This document shows, one piece after another, positions 47,480 through 59,325 of a stretch of 64,000 nucleotides of DNA. Both the position numbers and the translations under genes were made by a program. Source of the DNA: Cryptomeria japonica (taxonomy: Eukaryota; Streptophyta; Pinopsida; Cupressales; Cupressaceae); the NCBI RefSeq assembly GCF_030272615.1, contig NC_081412.1:547798488-547862487 (forward strand), read 5' to 3'. The notes beneath the pieces were generated by a model. The model ran no database searches. It was given only the letters and a program-made list of their open reading frames with translations, and was not told the DNA's origin. How positions within the stretch are numbered: the first letter of the stretch is position 1; every line of letters begins with the position of its first letter.

Positions 47480-48470
47480 TTGCTTCTGCAATACTTTGCA
47501 ATGTGACCAGTTTTGTTGCATGCTCAGCAAACAACATTATTTTGCTTGGGTCTAAAGTTCATTTGATTTGGTCTCATCCTACACTGATTAGAGATATGTC
47601 AAATATTCCACAAGCATATCATCTTTTATTCTAAAAATTATGCATTACTATTCTACACACATTTGACTTGTGACGAAAATTATTGCATATGAAACACTAA
47701 CCGTTAAAGGTAGGAACATTATTCATGTTGTTCACTCCATTTTTCATCCTACTTTTGAATTGATTCACCATATGACCGAACTTATTGCAAGTAAAGCATA
47801 TACCATTGAATTTATGAGCATTAGGTTGTCTTGCCAGAGTATTCTTGTTCTTCTTTTGATCAGGTTTTACATTGTCTTGTCCATATCCAGAGGATTCACC
47901 TTTCTCAAATCCAAGTCCTCGCATGTCCTTTCCATGCCTCTAACTTTCTAGCATTTCATCAAGCCTTGATGAGCTAGCTTTGAATTTGTCTTTTTATTCG
48001 TTAGCAGTAGCAATTTCATCCCTCAAAGTAGAAACATGTCTTTCAAGTGCTTGACCATTATTCCTTGACTATGTCAGCTAAAGCTTTAATTAATCATTCT
48101 CATAGGTAAGCCTGAAGCATTCATATGCTCTTTCTTTCAATTATTGTGCCATATTTTCTTCATTTTTCTTTGGGTCCTCAATCTCCTTAGTCATCCTCAT
48201 CATAATGGATTGCATCTCATTCTTCAGGGCAACATTCTCTCTTTCAAGCTTGTTAACTTCATCAGCTTTATTTTGATATTTCATGATCTGATCTTCTTTC
48301 TCCTTCAACTTGTCCATTAATTCCTTCCTCTTCTCCCTAAAGATGTTAGCTTGATCCTTCAAGTCATTAATGAAATTATTAGCAACATTCAGGTTCTCCT
48401 TAAGGGTACAAATCTCATTTCTAGCTGCCTCAAGTGCCACACTGAGTTGTCTCTAAAAACTAGAATCCAT
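47480..48470 (-). pseudogene. Element 2 short gag-like ORF
   Basis: It begins about 60 bases after the PBS. An Asn/Lys/Glu-rich coiled coil (48141-48440; NDLKDQANIFREKRKELMDK) leads into a linker and zinc knuckles: CFTCNKFGHMVNQF (final Cys replaced by Phe), then CFICNNFRHKSNVC (complete), then a third around 47490-47570 with ACNKTGHIAKYC preceded by an in-frame stop. Zinc knuckles pack RNA in Gag. The usual N-terminal UBN2-type gag domain of copia elements is not seen, so the protein is shorter than normal. Confidence 0.65.
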
Positions 48471-48524
48471 TGAATCAATCTCCCAAATCTTCCTCAAGTG
48501 TTTAGGATTCTTTAGAGGTACTAG

Positions 48525-48536
48525 GCTCTGTTACCA
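48525..48536 (-). other. Element 2 primer-binding site (tRNA-Met type)
   Basis: The minus strand reads TGGTAACAGAGC, one base from TGGTATCAGAGC, two bases inside the 5' LTR. Confidence 0.8.
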
Positions 48537-48538
48537 AT

Positions 48539-49491
48539 TATTGGATTCAGGGATCACTAAGAGGGGGGGTGAATCAGTGATCTACCAGTTGACAAATTTT
48601 CAAACTTAACTTTTAACCACCGGAAGCAGACACTTAAAACAAATGCAAAAACATGAAGCAAACAACCACAAGATCATAACACCGGATTTTTTCGTGGAAA
48701 CCCAAATGGGAAAAACCACTGTGGGATTTGAACCCACAATATTATTTCACTATGTCTAGTAGCAAAACAATATTACAAAATAGGAATGCACAGGCATTCA
48801 GGCACACTTCCTAGAGCTCACTGCTTAATTATAATAACTCGAAAGGCTACAACCCTCAAGGAAGTCTCACTAACTTACAAAGTTTTTACAATGATGAATT
48901 ACAATGTATGAACTTTGAAATAGCATCTACTATTCTTGGATGAGTTCCGGTTAAGTGCAAAAACACTAACTGGATCACCTTCTCTATTCTGCCATGTACA
49001 CTGTCTCAGTCAGCTACTAGATCAAGAATGTGCACATGAAACTGTGCCAAAACAGATCCTTGATCTCCTCTCACTCACATATAATCACATCATCCACCAA
49101 AAAGATTGCCTATACCAAACTTATATACTAGTACCCACAAAATAGATCATACATCATGTCGGCCTGAAGATATAACGTGTAGTTATAGGTTGGCTTGACT
49201 AGATCCAAAAAGATAAGTGTGGATCACCAAAATAATGTATTTAAGTCAGCCCAATCAACAACAATACAATTCAATGCACCACAAACACTGAAAAGCATTT
49301 GAACCCAAAAATGCTCTGTTCTTCCTGGAATACTGGCTAGCATACTACTGATTAACACCTACTTCTGGATAGGAAGAATCACGACCACTGGAATGAATCT
49401 CCATGAAGATTTGCCATCAATGACAACCCTAAACCAAAACTCAGTCACCGGAAACCACCAGAAATCACCGGATGAGTGTCGATTGCCAACA
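48539..49491 (-). repeat. Element 2 LTR (5' LTR)
   Basis: 953 bp, homologous to 32027-32993. Its inner end reads TA in place of TG on the plus strand, a G-to-A change. It is followed by the TGGTC duplication at 49492-49496. Confidence 0.9.
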
Positions 49492-49572
49492 TGGTCCTCT
49501 ATACTTTTCATCATCCAAAGGGGAACCTATTCATCTTTGCAAAATATGTCGATCATGAAAGTTACAACTCTG

Positions 49573-51039
49573 TGATGAGGATAAAACATTACACTTTTTA
49601 TTATAGTTTATATTTTATTCTTTTATGAATCTTTAGACTAATATGTCTGTCGGCATACCTTATTGCATACATGTTTATTTACTTTTTACTATAATACTCT
49701 ACTAATTATAAGTAATATTTATGATGCAATGTTTATCTTTTTGCTTTTTTATGTGATAAAAATATGGTGGTAATCAGAATTATATCTTCAAGTTCTGTTT
49801 TATCTACATTTATGTGTTTTTAAATACATTGTGAGTAAACAAGTAGAGTTCAACAAGGTTCATGATAGTTGCCGCATACATGAAAGATGATAACCTCCAA
49901 TTATGTCAAATGAGATCTTCCTTGATCTCTCTTTTTGTTCCTATTTCATTGGCATGTTTCATCGGTGTTATTTAGAACTCAACTTCTTCTCGGAGTTGAT
50001 TTATTTCTTTTAGTATTTTGCTCTTGTTGTTTTAGTAGTTGTTACTATCGCCATATGCTTGTAAACTTAGTTTGAATTTTGAATAAGGGTATTTATATAT
50101 CCCATTGTTCTCAATTGAGAAGTTAATTAGAATTTAGTCATTACTTAGTTTCAGTTGATCCGAATCTCCTTTTGTAATACTCAGAACTTGTTTTACTTCC
50201 TTTCGGAAGTATATATCAATGAAAGTAGAAAGTTTATCTCAGTAATTGTTTTTCAAGATCCCACCAGAGGAAGAGCAGGGCCCACTCGACCGAAGGGAGG
50301 TGATCTTTGTTTTGATTTTAGATCTTTTCACAGCTTCAAAATTGAGATTAATTTACTTTGGTTTATGTTCATTGAGATGTTAAGTTTTATCTATTGGTAA
50401 TTTGTTTCCAATAATCAACATTTGATTTGAATTTGAATTTTATTGTTAGGAGAAGTAATACTTAGTTTCACATTGTTGTATGGGTAATGTAATTGTTGTA
50501 GATTAGATTGGTAATAGCATGGTTAACGAGATAGTTAGTTTGATGGTGAAAATGGAAGCAATTTTTTTGTTAAGATAGATCATGGATTAGGTGTTATGTT
50601 TTCTGCTAGCGTAATTAGATTTCAAATTATGTAAGCATAATTAGATTCAAATTTTGCAAACGTAATTAGATTTACTTTCAAGCACTTAATTTAGATTCAA
50701 ATTACTAGACTTAGAAGTAATTTCAAGTTTTCTAGGGAACTCCATGATTTTAGCTTGATTTTATTTTGTTACATTCATGTTGTCAAACCCGTCTTTTTAG
50801 GAATTAGTTATTTAGAAATTTAGATTTTAGTTTGATTGATAGTCAAGACTAAGAGCTCCTAATAGCTCCTGACCGAATCTTGACGGAGTTTGAATCAACT
50901 GTTAGTCACCGTTGTACAATGCAAAACCCCCGAAAGTACCACAGAGAGCCCCTATCGCAGACAGCTTTAGACACACCCTGGTTTGATATTGAGATAAATT
51001 AAATGGTGCAAGTTGACAAAGCAATGACCTTGCCCACCA
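49573..51039 (+). repeat. Element 3 5' LTR
   Basis: 1467 bp. A TATA-like TATTTATATAT lies at 50090-50100, and TTACTTCCTTTCGGAAGTAT near 50185 is a perfect short inverted repeat shared by both LTRs. Confidence 0.9.
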
Positions 51040-51043
51040 TTTT

Positions 51044-51062
51044 TGGCACTGTTGTCGGGGAA
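51044..51062 (+). other. Element 3 primer-binding site
   Basis: It reads TGGCACTGTTGTCGGGGAA, close to the TGGCGCCGTTGCCGGGGA site of Athila elements (tRNA-Asp). It is four bases after the LTR; its differences are all C/T or G/A transitions. Confidence 0.8.
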
Positions 51063-51184
51063 CATTAAAAATATCTGACTATTGAAGTTAGAATCTTAGT
51101 GTTGATAGGGAAAATTTGAGCAGTTGATGGTAAGATCTAGAGATCAATTTGGAAGATTTCTTTCAATATTATAACCTTGATTGA

Positions 51185-52616
51185 TTGTTGGAAGAACGAC
51201 AAAATGAAATTAAAGAACAAGTTGAACATTTAGAACAACATCAACAAGAAAACATGGGTGACCGAGTAGAGAATGAAGATCCCCCACCAAATAGGGTATT
51301 TTCATATCCTATTAATTTGAATCTTGGAGATAATGAGCCTCCTATGAAAAATATTTCACCTTCGGTGTTACCAACTTTTAGAGGAAAAACTTATAAAGAT
51401 CCTGATCAGTTTCTTTTTGAATTCAAAGTTTATGTCAGGCATATGATTACACATCTGATAATCAAAAGTTGAAGTTATTTCCTTCTACTTTGAATGAATC
51501 AACATTAAGATGGTTCATGGGTTTACGAGATGGTTCAATCTCTACTTGGCCCGAAGTGGGAACGATTTTCTTGGATAAGTACCAAGATTATTGTAGAGCA
51601 AGAGATAGGAAAGAGGATTTATTTCGAATGAAACAATTATAAGATGAAAATTTAGAGGATTATGCTGATAGATTCATGTTTGTGTATAAAATATGTGTTG
51701 AGTGATTAAATGATGATACCAGTCACACAATCTTTATGAGAGGAATCGATGATGAGTCAAAAGAATCTTTGAATTTAATGGGTAAAGGTCACATTAACAA
51801 AGTCCCTTTAGATGAGATCATTGAGATTTGTAGGAACTACTATAGGATAAGAGTGGGAACTAGGAACTCTAGGAAAAACAAAGCTTTGGGCCCTAATGTA
51901 TCTCAAGTTATGGAAGAGTTGGCAAATTTGAAAACTAATATACTCCTCCATCTTAATACTCAGGTTGAAAAGAAAAACATAGAGCCTTTAGCCATCTATT
52001 GTTCTAAATATAGGGGAAAACATCTTTTAAGGGAGTGTCCAATGAATCACCTAGAAATCTATGAAATTTGTGAGAAAAGTCATGCTACAAGTTCTTGTAA
52101 TTTGTTGCCTAGAATTAAGAATCATTTGAAGAAGCCACCTATAATTGAAGAAGAAATTAATTATGTGGGACAAAGATCACAGAATACTGGATTTAATTCT
52201 TATCTGGGACAATATGGTCCATGAAACAATTGGAACCAATGAAATCCTCCTTTTCAAAAGCAACCACCTACTACATCTTGGGGACCTCCTGAATGGGTTA
52301 GCCCTCAGTCAAAACAACCCTAGTGGAGTCAGCCACAATGGAATCAATCATGGCGACAAAATCAATGGCAACCTAATTCTCAATTATGACAGCAAAATCA
52401 AAATCAGTTTCAGCCATGGCAAAACCAGGGGCCTAAATGCCCTTGGGGACAACCTCCACCTCTTATCACCGGTCCTAATGCACCTAATGAGAAGGTTAAC
52501 CAACCTCTAATTCCAGTTCAACCTATGCCAAATCTTAAAAATAACCATCCTCAACAAGCATTAAGTGTTGATTTTAACCCATCTAGTTTAAACTTAATTG
52601 AGATAAATGACATTTA
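51185..52616 (+). pseudogene. Element 3 gag
   Basis: It starts MLEERQNEIKEQ (51185-51472), shifts frame near 51470, then continues to 52616. Retrotransposon gag features include PTFRGKTYKDPDQFLFEF, LRWFMGLRDGSI and FLDKYQDYCRARDRK. Two Athila-type CX2CX3HX4C knuckles each lost one Cys by a TGT-to-TAT change: CSKYRGKHLLREC and YEICEKSHATSSC. A Trp/Gln/Pro/Asn-rich stretch (about 52225-52460) follows, with stops. From about 51480 it is in the same frame as the protease, so gag and protease were one polyprotein. Confidence 0.8.
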
Positions 52617-52791
52617 GTTGAGGAATCACAATGTACCCTCTAAAGATAACGCAAAGAAGGATGAGGATAAAACATAGGAATCAAAAGAAGAATATAACGA
52701 GCTTAAGGAAACATCAAAAAAAGTTTCTTTTCCAGAATGGTTAGATGCTCCACAGAAAGCTCCTGATATCTCCCAATTTGAACATACTAAT

Positions 52792-53469
52792 ATGGTTGAT
52801 TCTCCACTTTTGAAGGAATTAAAGAAAGTTAGCATTGAAATTCCTTTGCTAAAAGCTATCAAATATATTCTTGAGATTAACCATCTTATCAAATCACTAT
52901 GTGTTAAGACAACAGGAAGGAAACGCAAGTTTCCACCCACAATTCAAATAGGGACCAAACTTACTAATGTTTTGTCAGGAAGATTACTTCCTTATAAGTA
53001 TAGTGATCCTGGAAGTCTTGTGCTTACCTTGAGTATAAGAGGAGTGGAGATTCCCAATGTCTTAATAGATTTAGGGGCAGCTATAAATGTGATAACAACG
53101 GATACGAGAAAAATGTTAGGAATGACCAAGGTGCAACCTACAACCATAGTACTTCAGTTAGCATATCAGTCTGCTGCTAAACCTGAAGGAGTTTTAGAAA
53201 ATGTCACTATGACAATTGATACTTGGGACTATCTAGTCGATTTTCTCATTCTAAAAGCTAGGAAGAAGTCTTCACATTATCCAATCATTTTAGGAAGACC
53301 TTGGTTAGCTACGGTTGCATCTCTTATTGATTATAGATCAGGGAGTATGACCATTTCGAATGGTCAAAAGCAGAAGGAATTGACACTTTATCCTCCAGCT
53401 AAACCTACCATTCATTTTGATACTCAGCAATGGGTTATGATGATATGGATTCTGAGGGGGATGGAGTAG
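52792..53469 (+). pseudogene. Element 3 protease region
   Basis: It has IPLLKAIKYILEINHLIKS, the late-gag/protease junction seen in Athila, then VLIDLGAAINVIT (the active-site Asp is kept, DLGA) and YPIILGRPWLATVASLIDYR. The frame shifts at about 53430-53469 into the RT frame. Confidence 0.8.
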
Positions 53470-54521
53470 TTGAGTTGGCCATGGTTACTCTGACTAAGCA
53501 TATTGATGAATATGAAGAGTATGTGGAACAAGGGAATAAGTTGGATAGTGGGAAAGAAAAAGGTGTTGAAAATCAAGAGAATTCTTCTCTCAATAGAATC
53601 ATGGATGTGACTAATGAACTCCATATTAATAATCCATATCCATGTCCTCTCAATACTCTTATTGGAGAACCAGGAGTGGATAAGAGTGAAATAAAGAAAA
53701 TTTTGATTTCATCAAATAAACCTTTGTTCATTAGCTCATCCTTATTGCCTATTGAGGAGGAGAAGTTAAAACAAACTTTAGAAAACCATTCAGAAGCTTT
53801 CACATGGGATTACATAGACATGAGAGGAATACATCCTTTGATTTGTACGCATCATATATACACAGAAGATGTAAAACTAGTTAGGCAAGGTCGGAGAAGA
53901 ATTAATCCTATTTTGAGAGATTATGTCAAGACGGAAATAGAAAAGTTGTTAAAATTTGGATTCATCTACCCAATCTCTGATAGTTAGTGGGTTTCACCAT
54001 TGGTTATTGTGCCTAAAAAGAATGGGAAATGGTGAGTATACCTGGATTTTAGGGAACTGAACAAAGCCACTAAGAGGGATTATTTTTCTCTCACATTCAT
54101 CGATCGGGTGCTAGATAATCTGGCTGGTAATAGTTATTTTTCCTTTTTAGATGGCTTTAGTGGGTATAATCAGATTTACGTGGCTCTTGAGGACCAAGAC
54201 AAGACAATATTTACTTTTCCTTGGGAAACATTTACATATAGGGTTTTTCCTTTTGGACTCTTTAATGCACCTGCCACCTTTCAAAGAGTTGTTTTAGCAA
54301 TCTTTGTTGATTTGACTACCTCTCGTGTTGAGATTTATATGGATGACTTCTCAGTCAATGGTAAAATTTATGATGAAGCTTTGAAAATTTTGAATAAATT
54401 TTTACAAAGATGTAAGGATCACCGGTTTTCTTTGAATCATGAAAAATGTTCACTAATGATGACAAAAGGAATTATTTTAGGTCATCATATATTCAAGGAC
54501 GGTATTAAAGTAGATCCATAG
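53430..54521 (+). pseudogene. Element 3 reverse transcriptase
   Basis: The frame has GFIYPISDS-WVSPLVIVPKKNGKW (stop at 53985-53987), a TGA at an expected Arg, then FLDGFSGYNQI, FPFGLFNAPATFQRV and the catalytic YMDDF box, followed by LGHHIFKDGIKVDP and a TAG. All conserved RT blocks are present in order, so only point stops break it. Confidence 0.88.
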
Positions 54522-54525
54522 AAGG

Positions 54526-55033
54526 TTGAAATCATCCAACAAATACAAGTTCCTAAACACACAGACCGATGTGCAAAGTTTTCTTGGTCATGCAGGTTAC
54601 TATAGACGATTTATTGAAGGATTCAGTAAGATTGTTGAACCTCTGTTCACTTTGCTCAAAAAGGATTCAGAATTCATGTGGACAGATAGTTGTCAAGAGT
54701 CATTTGAAGCCCTTAAACTAGATTTGATTACTTCGCCCATTATCAATTGCTATTGGGGCAGTTTTAGGACAAAAAGATGCCATCTATACAACAACTAAGA
54801 AGGAATTTTTAGTTGTAGTATATGCTATCAATAAATTTAGACATTACATTACTGGCTATAAATTTTTTGTCCACGCAGATCATGCTATGATAAGGTATTT
54901 GATGAATAAAGCTATTGTGGGAGGATGAATAATCAGATGGTTATTGCTTTTACAAGAGTTTGATATTACTATAGTGGATAAGCCAGGAAAAGATAATGTT
55001 GTAGATGACTTTCCTTCTAGGATGGTTATGTAG
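54526..55033 (+). pseudogene. Element 3 RT connection and RNase H
   Basis: After a frameshift, FLGHAGYYRRFIEGFSKI and LKKDSEFMWTDSCQ mark the RT connection. The RNase H start is deleted: the sequence jumps from SPII to AIGAVLGQKDAIYTT, dropping the usual F-E-L-x-C-D-A-S part that holds the first catalytic Asp. It then runs through KEFLVVVYAINKFRHYI, VHADHAMIRYLM and DNVVDDFPSR. Confidence 0.75.
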
Positions 55034-55229
55034 GGAAATGATGAACCGGTAAATGATGCTTTTCCAAATGAACACTTGTTTGCACTTTCAGTACAATCAC
55101 CTTGGTTTGCAGATATAGCAAACTATCTTGTAACAAGGAAGTGTCCTAGTCTTTTTAATTCTTAAAAAAAAAAGAAGACTAATTTGGGAATTTTTTAGAT
55201 TTCAATGGATCGATGTATTATTATTTAAA

Positions 55230-56588
55230 ATGTGTCCTGATCATGTACTTCGCAGGTGTGTGCAAGAAATTGATGTCTATGACATCATACATTCATGTCA
55301 TTCTGAACCAAAAGGAGGACACTACTCTGTGATCAAAATTGTTCATAAAATCCTAGGAGCAGGATATTTTTGGCCTTCCATGGCCAAAGATGTTTCATTT
55401 TATGTAAAACACTATGATGAATGCCAGTGCATGGGGAGACCAACAACAACTATGGAGATGCCTCTTCATCCTCAAATAGCTCTTGAGCCATTTGAGAAAT
55501 GGGGAATCGAATTCATTAGACCTATAGATCCTCCTTCTAGAGGATGTCATAACATCTGGTTTGCACTGATTATTTCACAAAGTGGGTAGAAGTCAGGGCA
55601 GATGTTTCATTTTATGTAAAACACTATGATGAATGCCAATGCATGGGGAGACCAACAACAACTATGGAGATGCCTCTTCATCCTCAAATAGCTCTTGAGC
55701 CATTTGAGAAATGGGGAATCGAATTCATTAGACCTATAGATCCTCCTTCTAGAGGATGTCATAACATCTGGTTTGCACTGATTATTTCACAAAGTGGGTA
55801 GAAGTCAGGGCATTTCCAATAGCTCGAGAGGACAAAGTTGTTGATTTTTTGTACGAGAAAATCCTTCAAAGATTCACTGCTCCAAGAGAAATAGTATCTG
55901 GTCAAGGACCATAGTTTATGTCTTCTATGATGGAGGCCTTCATGCAAAAGTATAGGATGACACATTGGAAATCCTCTCCCTATCATCCTCAAGCAAATGG
56001 ACAAGTGGAGGTGACTAACAAAGAATTAGAAAACATCATTACAAAGACAGTTTCTCTCTGAAAAGCAAATTGGGCTGATAGATTGGATGAAGTAGTTTGG
56101 GCATATAATACAACTTAGAAAACTACAAGTTTTTATCCATATGAATTAGTCTATGTGAAAATGCATGTTATGCCTATTGAATTTGAACTGAAGACATTAA
56201 GGACAGCATGGGAAGTGCGAATCAATCTTACAGAATTAGAGAAAGCTAGGATTTTGCATTTAAATAGGCTGGATGAAATGAGAATGGAAGCTTTGCAGCA
56301 TGCTGAAATCATTCAAAACCAAATAAAAGTATGGCATGATAACATATTGTGTCAAGGCAGTTTAAGAAAGGAGATTGGGCATTATTGTTTGACTCAAGGT
56401 TCCAAGAGTTCAAAGGGAAATTTCATACCAGATGGTTGGGGCCTTATGAAATAAATGAAGTCTACAATAATGGTGCAGTTCAGTTGGTACCTATTGATGG
56501 AGAAAAGAAGGTGATGCTAGTTAATGGTCATCGTCTCAAGTTGTATCACAAACCAGCATCAAGAGAGGAATTTTGTGAGGAATTATAG
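55230..56588 (+). pseudogene. Element 3 integrase
   Basis: The zinc domain ([25 protein letters not shown]) and core start (WGIEFIRP, with Glu where Asp is expected) are at 55230-55589. A 212-bp tandem duplication follows, putting the rest out of phase. The core continues with VSGQGP-stop (Asp expected at the Gly), SPYHPQANGQVEVTNKEL and WAYNTT, then the C-terminus at 56349-56588 (FKKGDWALLFDSR, GKFHTRWLGPYEI, NGHRLKLYH). Two of three catalytic acids are changed. Confidence 0.85.
55389..55812. repeat. 212-bp tandem duplication inside the integrase
   Basis: 55389-55600 and 55601-55812 are almost identical; the only difference I noticed is GCCAGTGC versus GCCAATGC. Because 212 is not a multiple of 3 it shifts the frame. 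It is absent from the other gypsy copy here, so it is private and fairly recent. Confidence 0.92.
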
Positions 56589-57201
56589 TAAAAAATTGAA
56601 CGTTTCATCATGGAAGATATCAATTCTATGACGGGATCCAATAATGCATAATTCCAACAAAGGCTGAATAAAGAAGATAAATCGAAAACCTGAGAGGGTG
56701 GTTTATCTTTAGAAAAAAGGGGAGATTGAAAACCAAAAATGGTGGTCTACCTCAAGGGTGAATTGAAAACCAGAAATGGCAGTTCATACCTATGGGAAAA
56801 GTTGAAAACTAGAAATGACAACTTTTTCCTGGTCAACTACAATTTTCTCTTGACAACTCCTAATAGCTCATAATGGTTCTCAAGAGTCCAGAATAAGTAT
56901 TTTACTGAAGCAGTTTCTTCCTTGCTCCTAACCATTCCTGATGATGGATCTTGTCACTTTATTTAATGTTTTTATGGTTAGTGCAGAGTGAGCCTCGAGT
57001 AACCCTTCATTTGATCATCGGTTCATACTAATGAAGTGATATCATTATTCTAGACGACTCATGATCGTTATGTTGCTTTCCTTTGTGTAGCATGTGATCA
57101 GTTATACATTATTGTTCCTAACATGCGAACATTAAATCATTTTAAGGTAACATTCATTGTAAATATTGTTTCAAAATATTTTCTTATTAATTATGTGGAT
57201 G
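56589..57201. other. Spacer after integrase in element 3
   Basis: Noncoding. It has short repeated lines with TTGAAAACCAGAAATG(G/A)C near 56725-56820. It ends with GGATG (57197-57201), the left duplication of the solo LTR. Confidence 0.5.
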
Positions 57202-58895
57202 TGATGCAGAGGGTAGGAGGATCTTACTCAAACACCTAAGGACTCTTACCCACACCCACACAACTCACTCCTCAAGACCTCTCATTGGTCAAACACATCA
57301 CCTCTGATCCCCTACTCTCCACATACTAGAATAACACCCCCAACACATACTTACTGATCATTCTTGATCATTGTATTCACTTGGTACTTGACTACAATAA
57401 CAAAGTTTCACCATCAACCTACACAACTAGGTCTCACTAGGTTCAACACCTAACCCAAAACTTGGCTTCCCAATACCTTATCAACAAGGCAACACCCTTA
57501 CCAACATATCATTAATGGTTTAAAAACATATACTCAACTCCCTTGGGTCTGCTACAAACCCCTAACACATTGTCTTATTGTTCTAAGACAGTCAAAGCAT
57601 AAAAGACAATATTGGTTGAACTCAACCCCTAACTCTCATTTCTCTGGTTTCAACCACCCTCCAAGCAATAATGTATCATTGAAATATCCCATGGGCCCTT
57701 TACACATCATCTCAATCACCAAGTCCCACAAATAAGATTCAAAACACAAAACCAAAACATCTTACCCAAAATCTGTCCATAATGACAGTTTGCTGCTCTT
57801 TTGGATGGGGCCGCACACAGAGATGTATAAATTTTGAACCAAGTATTATATCCTCAATCCCTCTAGTGAGATTCTTACAAACTTGATCCTACACAACATA
57901 TCCCAAATTAAAGAATATTCAACGGTTCAATGATGAGGTATTGTCCTCGCATCAAGACTGTTGCAGTCACACCCCAAATCTGACTGTTTTTCAGTCTGAA
58001 ACCTTCACGAAGCACGTGCTAAATCCATCATGGAACCCTGCACACACCATGGATAGGTAAAATACATCCTTACCCTCATCCCTGCCCAAAATGGGGTTTG
58101 GAAAAACATGTAAACAAAATTTATTACATTTATGAGGCCACTGGATGCCCTAGTAAGGGTTTTGACAGTTTTGAAACAAATGTCAATATCTTCCACAAAT
58201 GATAATGAAATTGCACCAAATAAAAACCAAAGTACTCTTAGTTCATTTCAATTTCATCCCAGTAAGATAACTTAATCAAACAAATGCATATCAATTTGCA
58301 AATGAATAAATTTCAGTCTGTCATATGTTGAAAACTCAGAAAATACAAGGAAAAATACAATTTTATTGCTCTACTTCTCAAATCTCGACCTCCACATCCG
58401 ATATCTCTCTCAAAATGGATTAATTACATCATTTTATAGTTCTCGAAGCCTTCTAAGGCTGAAATGTAACTAATAACCACCTATAACTACCCTTTTTGAC
58501 ATTTTTTGCAATTTTGACAATAAAAGTTGCACCCAAAGTTGTCTTGTTGACACATGAAGTTGTCAATATGATCAAACTTGAACTCCAACCCTCCTAACCT
58601 ATAAAAATGGTCTTCAAATGACCTTATAAACATTTATAGCATGTTTTATTGACTAAAAACTCAAACCTACCCTTAAAACCCAAAATTAGCCCTTTTTAGG
58701 CCTAATTGCCAACATTTGACAATTTTACACTTTTTGATCTTTTCATTACATTTCATTGCATATTTAGGCTCTATTGGCCATTATTACATTGTTTTAAGAC
58801 CTCAAAGGCCTTTTATAATTCATTTTCCTTTGATTCTCTATTAGGGCCTATCAATGACCCTAGTCCACCTTGTCTTCAGGAGTGCTCCTGCACCA
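57202..58895. mobile_element. Solo LTR nested in element 3
   Basis: It begins TGATGCAGAGGG and ends CTCCTGCACCA. The exact 5-bp sequence GGATG stands on both sides (57197-57201 and 58896-58900). The inside is C-rich on the plus strand, unlike the surroundings, and carries no ORF. Size (1694 bp), TG...CA ends and duplication fit a gypsy solo LTR. I have no second copy in the window to confirm it. Confidence 0.65.
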
Positions 58896-59325
58896 GGATG
58901 TTAAAGTAGGGGTAATTAAATGTGTTGCATTAAATATCCGCTAGCTGTTATTTGTTGATTTAATTAAAAGTTAAAATATTAACTAGAGAAATAAGGGATA
59001 AATTCGATTGACGTGATTTGTTAAATTGAAATGAAAAGGTGATGATTCTATTGATTTGAAGTACACTCTTAAAAATCGTCATCAAGTCATTAAATCATGA
59101 CATTGTTATGAAATGATGGCACCCAATCATGTGAAGTGAAGACAAAAATGTGTGCGCATTAATGATCAGTTTGTGCAATTAATTCCTATTTTTAAAATGC
59201 TAGATTGTTCTATTTGCATTCCATGTTTTAGAAGCTGGAAGTTGTGCAGAGTGTTGAAGTTTGCTAAAGAGCTTGTCATTTTAGCAACTAAGATTGAGTA
59301 TAAGGCATAGAGGATTTGAGGAATA
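58896..59325. other. Leader before the extra ORF of element 3
   Basis: AT-rich and noncoding, with no clear promoter or splice acceptor that I can defend. Confidence 0.4.

Larger units (their letters stand above)
32027..49491 (-). mobile_element. Element 2: SIRE-like copia-type LTR element, non-autonomous
   Basis: LTRs at 32027-32993 and 48539-49491 are homologous throughout. The flanks TGGTC at 32022-32026 and 49492-49496 are identical 5-bp target duplications. On the minus strand the order is 5' LTR, tRNA-Met-type PBS (48525-48536), short gag-like ORF, a long ORF of unknown function, PPT (32994-33007), 3' LTR. I find no protease, integrase, RT or RNase H of its own. About 10.5 kb of the span is a later Tat insertion (34221-44686), so the original element was about 7 kb. 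The repeated CAAAGGGGGAG tracts before the 3' LTR and the LTR start TGTTGGCA fit SIRE/Maximus-type copia elements. Confidence 0.85.

Noticed and set aside
50155-50400. 81-codon ORF, and its relative at 62543-62755
   Set aside because: Both lie at the same place in the two LTRs of element 3; they are LTR sequence, not genes.
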